Below are positions 1-7,123 of a stretch of DNA of 19,679 nucleotides, piece after piece. Each line of letters starts with the position of its first letter. Position 1 is the first letter of the stretch. Below the pieces are notes generated by a model. That model saw only the letters and a list, made by a program, of their open reading frames with translations, had not been told where the DNA came from and searched no databases. Source of the DNA: Hyphochytrium catenoides (taxonomy: Eukaryota; Sar; Hyphochytriomycetes; Hyphochytriales; Hyphochytriaceae); the NCBI GenBank assembly GCA_900088475.1, contig FLMG01002038.1, positions 5,319 through 24,997 of the forward strand, written 5' to 3'. The translations under genes were made by a program, and so were the position numbers.

Positions 1-299
1 CTCTCTCTCTCCCCGGCTGTCTCTGTCTCTCTCTCTCCCCCCTGGCCCGTTTTCTCTTATCTCTAACCGTCTGGATCTCTCCTTCTTCGCTCTTCATCTA
101 TCTCCTTTTTCCTCGTGCGCCTTGCTTTATCTCTCTTGGTTCGGCTGTCTGGGCTGCTGAGTGCCATTTCTCTCTCTCTTCTTTTTTCCCTGTTTTCCCC
201 TCTAATTCACTATTCTCTTCTCTCTGTCCCTTTCGTTTGCTTGAGCAGTGAATCTCTTTTTATCCCCTTTCTATGTCTACAGCGACCAACCATACATCT

Positions 300-301
300 A
301 T

Positions 302-346
<45 letters not shown>

Positions 347-353
347 CTCTCTG

Positions 354-435
<82 letters not shown>

Positions 436-437
436 TC
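300..437. repeat. (CT)n microsatellite with TTTC interruptions, in an intron
   Basis: An almost pure CT run is broken by TTTC units and ends 11 bases before the AG acceptor of the exon at 449. It probably serves as, or merges with, the polypyrimidine tract of that 3' splice site. Long LSLSLS and ERERER reading frames across it on both strands are artefacts of the dinucleotide repeat. Confidence 0.95.
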
Positions 438-448
438 CATATTCTTAG

Positions 449-591
449 GTGATAGATATAGTTCATGACATCATGGAGGAAACTCCTCAGGGCGGAGTTT
501 CTCTCCCTCTGAAGCAGCTGAAGGATAAGTTCTCTTCTTCTTCCTGGTGTCAAGAAATAATGAGGCATCTTCTGACCCCTGACATGGTTAG

Positions 592-622
<31 letters not shown>

Positions 623-660
623 ATCCTCTTGATTCCTCTCTCTCTCTCTCTCTCTTCTTC

Positions 661-698
<38 letters not shown>

Positions 699-2015
699 TT
701 CTCATTCCACCCAAACATTCTGCTCTGTAGTATCTATATTTTTTTCTTCCTTCGTCTAGGATCTCTCTCTCTGTGTCTCCCTTTTCAACGTTAACATGCC
801 TAACATGTCTATCAACACATCTCTCTCTCTCTCTCTCTCTCTTTTTGCAGAGTTCAGTCCAAAGAGAGAAGTCTCTCCTGACCTTAGGCTCCGTTCTCTC
901 TTCTTGTCAAAAGAGAGAAGACTGGAAAAAGGCGAAGCTTCTCTCCTATCTCTCGGAAGTTAGGACATTTTTAGAGAGAGAGAGAAAGAGAGACAGTAAT
1001 GAAACAGGAAATGCTGAGTTCTCAGACGATCTCCTTTCCCTTGTCTCCGAGCTGGAGGAAAGAGTAAGATAACGAGAAGTCAGATCTGGGAGAGAGAAAT
1101 GTGCAAGAAGACAAAAAGAGAGATTGTAAAAGGAAGGAGAGCTAAAAGGAGAGAGAGAGAGAGAGAAAGAGAAGAAAAGAGGGGAAAAGAAGGTCATATA
1201 CTCAAAGTTTTTTCTATTTAATCATTCCGTCTGCTTTGTCAAATGGCCGCGTGTCTCCTCAAAGATTAGAAGAGCAGAAGCTCTTCTTCGGGGAGGAGAG
1301 ACGAGAGAGAGAAAGAAAGACAGAGAGACGGAAGGGAGAGAGAGAGAGAGAGGTGACACTCCTTCCAAGCCCCGGAAGCTCCTTCCTTTTTTCTTTCCTT
1401 CTCCCCCAGGGACATAACTACCGCTGTGCCCTGACTTGCTAAGTAACGAAGAACTAAGCCAGAAGGTACATTCGTCGCCCCACCCAGGCTAACGGCGCTG
1501 TCCCCTTCACTCGAACGGGTTATGATCTCCTTCTCTCTCCGCAGAGGTCCCAACGCAGTGATGGGCGAGTGATTGTCCCAGCTTCTAAACAGGCGGCTGA
1601 AGGCGGACCGAGCAGGTCTGAGAGAGAGAGGAACGAGGGCCAGCCGCAGCCTTTAAGCGCCGTCACTAGGAAGAGCTTGAGTCACCGATGGTGGGTCTAG
1701 AGCCATTCACTAGCTGTGGGATGTGATGGAGACAGTCTTTCTTACTACAGGCGCTCGCTTTTCTCTTTCTCTCTCCGTCTCTCCGCTCAAATTTTTGTCT
1801 TCTCTCTCCTCGAGAAACTGGAAGAAGAGAACAAACGAACAGAAGATGAGTGGAACGCCTACTCTACAGCTTCTCCTCCTTCTACATGTTCGCGCTCTTC
1901 AGCCTCGTCTGTCTGTTTCACCGAAAGCAGAAAAGGGCAAAGATGCGCTCCCAGCAGCGCAGATGACCGCTCTGTAAGAGCTAGTGAGAAAAATTTTATA
2001 AAGACCTCTTATTAG
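449..2015 (+). CDS. 3' part of a multi-exon gene, coiled-coil protein of unknown function
   Basis: I do not recognise the protein. Three exons are proposed: 449-586, 851-1063 and 1815-2015 (stop TAG 2013-2015). All are phase 0. Acceptors are TTCTTAG, TTTTTGCAG and CTCCTCGAG; donors are GTTAGT at 587 and GTAAGA at 1064. The third exon was chosen because the join continues a charged helix: the second exon ends SELEER and the third begins KLEEENKRTEDEW. The first visible exon contains LPLKQLKDKF; the second contains EDWKKAKLLSYLSEVRTFLE followed by an ERERKRDS stretch encoded by a GA microsatellite. The tail is Ser/Cys-rich and ends KNFIKTSY. Exons before 449 are not identified, so the N-terminus is missing, probably beyond the window or hidden in CT-rich sequence. 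An alternative model stops at the TAA at 1070-1072 without using the second donor. The reading frame is fairly secure; the function is unknown. Confidence 0.55.
593..697. repeat. (CT)n microsatellite tracts in intron
   Basis: Three CT runs (about 593-621, 636-653 and 667-697) are separated by short pyrimidine-rich spacers, just after the donor at 587. A further CT run at 821-842 sits directly before the acceptor TTTTTGCAG at 842-850. The 264-base intron 587-850 is therefore largely pyrimidine on the sense strand. Confidence 0.9.
1148..1353. repeat. (GA)n microsatellites in the last intron of the left-edge gene
   Basis: GA runs occur at about 1148-1177, 1303-1330 and 1337-1353 inside the proposed intron 1064-1814. 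The purine orientation is opposite to the CT runs of the two upstream introns. The rest of this intron holds weak acceptor-like sites (1409 and 1544) and one copy of the dispersed repeat described at 1629. No convincing internal exon was found. Confidence 0.85.
1629..1790 (+). repeat. Dispersed repeat family, copy A
   Basis: A non-coding unit of about 160-200 bp. It begins GGAACGAGGGCCAG, runs through CAGCCTTTAAGCGCCG, AGGAAGAGCTTGAGTCA, GAGCCATTCACTAGCTGTGGG and CTTTCTTACTACAGGCGCT, and ends in a CT-rich tail. The same ordered blocks recur at 11606-12070 in three adjacent copies, about 10 kb away. This copy lies within the intron 1064-1814. It shows no coding potential. Confidence 0.85.
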
Positions 2016-2021
2016 TATGGC

Positions 2022-3908
2022 TCACAACCAAGCCTCTTGCCCTTGCTTAGTCAGGTCGTTGATTGCTTCGTTGATTTGCTGCCGAAGCATCTGCTTCTCG
2101 TACTTTCTCAAGTTGTCAGAGTTCTTTGTCGCCGTCATTAACGAACTCCCAATCGTAGTGACAGCTGCGTCAGAGGCTGCGATATGCAGCTGCATGCTTT
2201 TGAATCTCCGCCGACACTTTGCCGCATTCTCGTCGATCTGGTCCTGCAGTTTCTTCTCCTGCTCTTGCTGAGCTTTTTCTAACTGTGTCTGTTTGTTCTC
2301 TAACTGTGTCTGTCTGCCTTGACATTCCTCCAAGCCTGTCCGCTGCTGCTCGAAGTTCTCCTTGAGACCGCCGACATCTGACATGACGCCATCTAAATCA
2401 CTCCGTATGGAATCGAGAACTGTGTCCTGAACTATTGCTGCTTCAGCCCCATTGGCTTCAGGGGCCGCGAGAACAACCGGTGGAAGTACGATGGCAAAGG
2501 CTTTCGCCCGATTACCGCTGCCGCTGAGCAGCATATCATAAAAGCTTAACTTGGTGCATGGTTGCTGTTGCCCTAGAAGAGGCGACCACACATAAATTGA
2601 CCGGTCTAACTGGAAGCCTGCAGCATGCTTCGTCTTGACCTCAAGTGGAATGGTTCTGTCCGTCGAAGTTGGTAAGGGTAAGTGGACAGAGCCATCAGAG
2701 TCCTTCAGGTCCGAATGAGTACCATCAATGAGGTAAAGGCGACCATAGAGGCCGCGGTTAAAGCTTGGTTCCAGCAGCTTTTGAGTCTCCACCCTCAGTT
2801 TGTTGAGAAGGCTTTCATAGCCCACCTGCGCCGTAACTTCCTCTCCCATGGTTGAGAATGGAATTTTGAAGACGCCACCATTATGGAGCGGGACATCGAG
2901 CGTCTCCTTCCCCTGCTGCTTGAGCTCGCGTAGGTGCTGAAGAGTGACTTCCTCCATGTCCGCTGGGTCCGCAGGTAGGATGTAGATTGAGTCTTCAGAT
3001 GGCACGAAGACAGAAGAAGATAGGAGGAAATTGGGCCCCACAAGATGGACGCTATCTGTGACAGGAGTCTGCGCAGACCCTGGTTGGTCGCCCATAAAGA
3101 TGAAGCCTGGAACACGCTGCCTGCGCTTGTTGCTTCCCCTTGAAGAGGGCGCAGCACATAGCTGAAATAGGACGAATTCCCACTTTGGAGGTGAGTCCGT
3201 ATGTTCCTTGCTCTTGGCGTGAGTCTTGGTCCAGTGAATCTTTCTTCCAGTCTCTCCTTCGCATTCCTGTTGACACTCCTCGCAATAAACTGGGTTCTTC
3301 TTCGCTGCCTTCTTCACTGTCTGATGTTGTCCTGTTGTCCTCTGCTTCCTCTTCTGCTTGCGCTGGGAAGCTTTGGGTCTCTCCGACGACTTCTTGTTGG
3401 CTTCTTCCTCCTCTTTTCCCTCCTCCTCTTCCTCCTGGTGGTCCTCTCCCTCCTCCTCCTCCTCTTCCATTTGTGCGTCTTCCTCAACCCCGTCTCTCTC
3501 TCTCGAGTCAGGTGGTTGGCTGCTCCGTTGGCCTTGTGTTGCCTCTCGGGAAGATGGTGGTCCAGCAGAAGAAGCTGTTCGTCCGCTCACATCACAACTC
3601 CTGCTACTGTCCTCTGTTTTTCCATGGGCCTTAGTCCGGGCGCCCCTACTACCAAGAGAGCTTCGGAGTCTGCTAGAATAAGACTCGTTGGAGAGCGGCA
3701 CCCTCGTGGGCTGGCGGCGGCCGAGCTCTTGAAAAACGTCGTCAATATGACGGTTAGAAGCTTGCTTCTTGTGAGGAGAATTGCAAGTCGCGTCAATATG
3801 ACCAGGAGTCGATGGGGCGGGCGCAGCATCCATAGAGGGATAAGAGAAGTGTCCCGGGCTCCGACTCGTACTTGTTCCCTGACCGTCGGTAGGTGTCTGC
3901 TGCATCAT
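2022..3908 (-). CDS. Intronless C2H2 zinc-finger / coiled-coil protein, lineage-specific
   Basis: This 628-aa uninterrupted frame opens with tandem ATG ATG; the first is used, and the second is equally possible. Layout: Ser/Pro-rich disordered N-terminus (1-140), acidic Glu/Asp tract (about 141-169), basic Lys/Arg-rich probable nuclear localisation region (172-204), and one C2H2 finger with Cys209, Cys212, His225 and His230 (C-x2-C-x12-H-x4-H). A mixed alpha/beta region I do not recognise follows (about 242-480), with motifs such as GPNFLLSSSVFVPS, RLYLIDGTHSDL and RSIYVWSPLLG. The C-terminus is a Gln/Glu-rich coiled coil (about 495-562) and a further helical tail to 628. Likely nuclear, DNA- or RNA-binding and oligomeric by inference from finger, basic region and coiled coil. 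It lacks introns, unlike its neighbours, which could mean a young or mobile-element-derived gene. Nothing seen identifies it as a transposase: no catalytic triad or flanking inverted repeat was found. Confidence 0.85.
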   Translation of the reverse strand: MMQQTPTDGQGTSTSRSPGHFSYPSMDAAPAPSTPGHIDATCNSPHKKQASNRHIDDVFQELGRRQPTRVPLSNESYSSRLRSSLGSRGARTKAHGKTEDSSRSCDVSGRTASSAGPPSSREATQGQRSSQPPDSRERDGVEEDAQMEEEEEEGEDHQEEEEEGKEEEEANKKSSERPKASQRKQKRKQRTTGQHQTVKKAAKKNPVYCEECQQECEGETGRKIHWTKTHAKSKEHTDSPPKWEFVLFQLCAAPSSRGSNKRRQRVPGFIFMGDQPGSAQTPVTDSVHLVGPNFLLSSSVFVPSEDSIYILPADPADMEEVTLQHLRELKQQGKETLDVPLHNGGVFKIPFSTMGEEVTAQVGYESLLNKLRVETQKLLEPSFNRGLYGRLYLIDGTHSDLKDSDGSVHLPLPTSTDRTIPLEVKTKHAAGFQLDRSIYVWSPLLGQQQPCTKLSFYDMLLSGSGNRAKAFAIVLPPVVLAAPEANGAEAAIVQDTVLDSIRSDLDGVMSDVGGLKENFEQQRTGLEECQGRQTQLENKQTQLEKAQQEQEKKLQDQIDENAAKCRRRFKSMQLHIAASDAAVTTIGSSLMTATKNSDNLRKYEKQMLRQQINEAINDLTKQGQEAWL

Positions 3909-4500
3909 CCCAGCCAGCAGCGGTCTTCTCTGGCGCCACTACACGAGGGTTGGAAGCGCTAGAGTTTTCGCTCTTTCTCCCACTTGGGCGGCACAGGAAG
4001 GGGCGCGCATGAGGCTGTTCAGGAGGACGGCAACAAGACCCGTTGACGACGCAAGGGAAGTTTAAAAAATGATGAGGACTCAAAATCCCATGTTGGGATG
4101 ATGATGAGGACTTTGCCGCTGCTGCTTTCTCAATGAGTCTTCTTCTGCGGTAGGACAAGGATAAAGACCATCTCGCAAGGTTTTTTAATATTGGTTTATG
4201 GACGGAGGAGATAGAGGCACACCCAGGAGAGGACTATAGTCTTTTCTTAGCAACAGCACTAGGAACTATGCTTCTTCTCGTCGAAATCCACGACGTCCTG
4301 CTCCTCGTCTTTTCCTCTCTGCATTGTGGTTACTATCTTTCCTCCCTCCTTTCCCTCAGTCTTCTTTGCATGTTTAAAGACATGGGGAGATATCAAGTGC
4401 ATAAGCTTAGGGTTTGGAAGAAAGAGGAAGTGACGGTCAATGCGAGCAGCTGCTGCTAATGAGGAAGTTGAAGAAGCTGCCAAGAACTAAAGGCTTTGTC
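3909..4500. other. Upstream region of the zinc-finger gene; no gene recognised
   Basis: On the - strand, an ACCAAT block followed by TATTAAA lies near 4180-4195, about 280 bases before the ATG at 3908. It is a plausible but unproven core promoter. A direct GATGATGAGGACT repeat occurs near 4068 and 4099. Open frames here lack good starts or are shadows. Confidence 0.35.
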
Positions 4501-5014
4501 TAACATTGTAAATGGCCTCCTATTGTGAGCTTTAGCCGATGACGATGCAGAGAGGCGCACTAGAGGATAGAGGGGAAGACAGAACGAAGATGGAGAGAAG
4601 ACAGGGAGGCTGGACAAAAGAAAGAATAAATAAGAAGAAGACCACCAAGAGCTCCATCATGCTTCCGCTTCCGCCCCCCACCGACCACCCAGAGCCTTTT
4701 GGGCTTAGTAGTCTTCTCTCTTCAGTGCGTCATCAGTAAGAAGGTGCAGCTCTACAAGGAAGGACGACAGAGATGATGGGCGGCTGCCTTGCAGGGAGGA
4801 GCGGAACAAAGCTGAGGAGGAGGAGGAGGACGAGGCGCGACAAGGCACGTCCTAAGGCCAAAGAAGCAGGCGCTGCAACAATGATCTGGAGAGGAGGAGA
4901 GACGCTCGTTGTCTCCTTCTTCATGTCTGCAGCGGGGTCGATGTCTTACGACGTAGGAGTGATGATGATGGTGAAGGCGAGCAATGCATCAGCATCAGCA
5001 TGAGGGCAAGAACT
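4501..5014. other. Intergenic, no gene recognised
   Basis: Purine-rich DNA with short GA/GAG runs (4815-4835) and short open frames of simple composition. GCGTCATCA at 4727-4735 is the first of four GCGTCATC motifs spread to 6139. I see no splice-consistent gene. Confidence 0.4.
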
Positions 5015-5640
5015 CTACATATGATGTTTTTCTTTACTTTATAAAATCTAAGAAGATTTTGATGAGGTGTAATAAATCAGTACAGCCAAAGAATTGTTCA
5101 AAATTTACTAGGATATTATTACTATAAGTTTTAAGGTACTATATTTTGGGGTGTTTTTTCCTTCTTGCTCTTCTTAGGATAGGAGTGATTTGCTCGTTTT
5201 TTTTTATGGCTCTACGAAGATTAGAGATTTTTAACTATTATCGCTACTAATAACAGACTAATTCTAAAAGAAGAAGAAAGAGAAAAAGAAGAAGAGGAAG
5301 AAGAAGAGAAGAAAAGCTAAGAAGAAGCTTTAGGCTCTTCCATCATCTCAGCTCGAACCTGCTCCCTGATCATCATCAGTAAAGTTTTATTAGGCAAAAA
5401 AAAAATAAAAAAATCATTCTTTTATTTATTTTATGCGCACTGTGTGGCCTTTATTATGAAGAAAATATTATATAAAAAAAGGGTTGAAAAACTAACTTCC
5501 CTAAAACTGCCGTAACGAATTAAAACTATTTGTTTTATGAAGGTAGCTACTATTTTTTTCTTAGAAGTAATAAATAATAATGGCACGCACCCAGGTTTCA
5601 AAATAGCAAGAAGGTGAGTGCACCTTCCTCCTGCTGCTGC
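5015..5640. other. AT-rich island with a GAA-rich tract
   Basis: Base composition turns sharply AT-rich, with many TTTATAAAAT, ATAATAAAT and poly-T/poly-A runs (for example 5195-5206 and 5397-5412). It contains an imperfect GAA/GAG tract at about 5266-5330. A 75-codon - strand frame from 5658 begins with ATG but soon becomes low-complexity AT-rich translation. It is not called as a gene. The island contrasts with the roughly balanced flanks. Confidence 0.6.
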
Positions 5641-6412
5641 CGCGTCATCAGAAGACATCGCGCTAATAAGCGAGAAGCTCCTCTCTGTGCTTCAGACTTT
5701 GTCAGCCTTATTGTTCCTCGCTAGCTCGTACACTTAGTCCCTCTTCGAAGCCTCACCCGACTTTGATCTACATCCTAAACCTCTCGCTGACTTTCTGATG
5801 AGGGATGATCTTGTAGAGACGGATGGCGAAGAAGGGACAGCAATGTTAGAAGAGGACCGCGCTGCCGTGGCGCGTCATCGGCCCGCCACATCTGAAGCAG
5901 GTGCTGCCATTCCCCACTCGTTATTCTTCTTCTCGTCAATGGATTTGGTGGGGACTGAGAATCTCTGGCGTCAGCGTCTCCGTCTTATTGTTCTCCGCCG
6001 CTGCGTTACTACGAACCAACGAAGGACAGATTGCTGATGATGATCTGCTTCAGGACCCATGACCTCGAGATAGGGAGGGTCAGATACTGCAGCAGCTGCT
6101 GGTAATGGCCTAGCCGATGGCGGCGCTTACGCGTCATCAGGACTTCTTAAACCCTCCTTGCTAATGAAAAAAGTACGTTCAATCGATGGCGCATCTCCCT
6201 CCCCTGGGTTGTACCTACTAAACAGTTACTGGCTTCTTGTCGTCATGGGTGACGGTGCGTTCTCTAGCGTAAACCATAGCTAAGTTTTCACTCCTGCTTC
6301 CTCGAATGCAAGTGTTGACGGAGTTTTCTTTTGCTCGCCAAGCTGATGTTGAAGAAGGAGAAGGACCACGTACCCTGGGGATAGTAGCCCCCAATGGAAG
6401 GAGACAAAAGTG
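5641..6412. other. Intergenic, no gene recognised
   Basis: It contains three GCGTCATC motifs (5642, 5872 and 6131). An ATG frame on the + strand at 5798-6037 (79 aa) has no recognisable domain or codon bias. Frames on the - strand at 6218-6510 overlap one another and have no clear start context. Nothing else is supported. Confidence 0.35.
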
Positions 6413-6637
6413 ATGAAAAAAGAAGTGGAGATGAGACCAAAACAAGAAGCAGGAAGGGGACCAAAAGGCAGGGCTTCATCTTCCAGAACCTCTTCCTCCT
6501 CTCCCGCCAAGGCAGCGAATAAACGGGCTCACTCTTTGGGCTCTTTCTTTCAGAGACCCGTTGCTGCGGCGCTAAGAATGATGCTGCCTCAAGAATCCCG
6601 TCATGCTTTCTTTATAACAGTCTTTTACATACTCTAA
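6413..6637 (+). CDS. Possible small basic protein with PIP-box-like motif
   Basis: This is an ATG-to-TAA frame of 74 aa with a Lys/Arg-rich N-terminus, a Ser-rich stretch and the motif KRAHSLGSFFQRP. The latter resembles a PCNA-interacting (PIP) box, in which a hydrophobic residue is followed two residues later by two aromatics. The canonical first Gln is replaced by Ala, so the match is incomplete. It could instead be a chance frame or one exon of a larger gene. No promoter or partner exons are evident. Confidence 0.25.
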   Translation: MKKEVEMRPKQEAGRGPKGRASSSRTSSSSPAKAANKRAHSLGSFFQRPVAAALRMMLPQESRHAFFITVFYIL

Positions 6638-6639
6638 GC

Positions 6640-6996
6640 ATGGCTTATGATCTCATCTTGATCAACCAGAAAAAGAAGAAGCTGCTCATCATCCATCTTT
6701 TCACCCAGTCAAATAGGCCTGCTTGTAGACAGAGCTCGAACTCTGCCTCCAACAGAGTTTCCTTAAAGATCACTGCGAGCAGCTTTATTAGGACTTTGCG
6801 GTTAGGCTGCGAAGTAAGACGACCATCATCCTGCCTTTATCTCATACTATCGATCTCAGAGAAGCTTTGCGCTCTATTATTGCAGTCCCTACCCTCAGCA
6901 GACGCGGCGCTTTCTTCACACTACGGAGCTCCTTCCATCTTCCCGTCTAAAGTTGTAGTAGGACGCGCCTATTCACAAACGATTGCAAAGCCCTGA
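6640..6996 (+). CDS. Hypothetical ORF, 118 aa, doubtful
   Basis: The frame starts at ATG in the context AGCATGG and runs to TGA at 6994-6996. The translation is Ser/Leu-rich, with no recognised domain and no clear membrane or signal segment. It ends about 130 bases before the kinesin start, so this stretch may simply be the kinesin promoter region. No other feature is seen in 6997-7123. Confidence 0.15.
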   Translation: MAYDLILINQKKKKLLIIHLFTQSNRPACRQSSNSASNRVSLKITASSFIRTLRLGCEVRRPSSCLYLILSISEKLCALLLQSLPSADAALSSHYGAPSIFPSKVVVGRAYSQTIAKP

Positions 6997-7123
6997 GCAA
7001 GAACGCACGCACGATCGTTCGGTTGCTCGAGGCATCGCTACTAACTAAGAACCCTCACTAGGCAGCAACGGCTGCTGGAGGGGCGGCTGGAGGGGCCATA
7101 GATCATTGGTCACAAAGGCAACG

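Noticed and set aside
115-730. Long reading frames rich in LSLSLS (+) or ERERER (-) at the left edge
   Set aside because: They are translations of the CT/GA microsatellite and lack other support. Only the stretch 449-586 has non-repetitive, exon-like sequence.
1061-1072. Ending the left-edge gene at the TAA at 1070-1072
   Set aside because: Possible, but the GTAAGA donor at 1064 and the phase-matched exon at 1815, which continues the charged helix, make the spliced model better. It is kept as an alternative.
1410-1442. Short terminal exon after the acceptor at 1409
   Set aside because: It would add only about ten residues, and all three frames close quickly. The exon at 1815 fits better.
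3140-3962. Large + strand frames opposite the zinc-finger gene (up to 253 aa)
   Set aside because: They are antisense shadows. The - strand frame has an ATG start, a C2H2 finger and sensible composition; the + strand translation is Ser/Leu low complexity.
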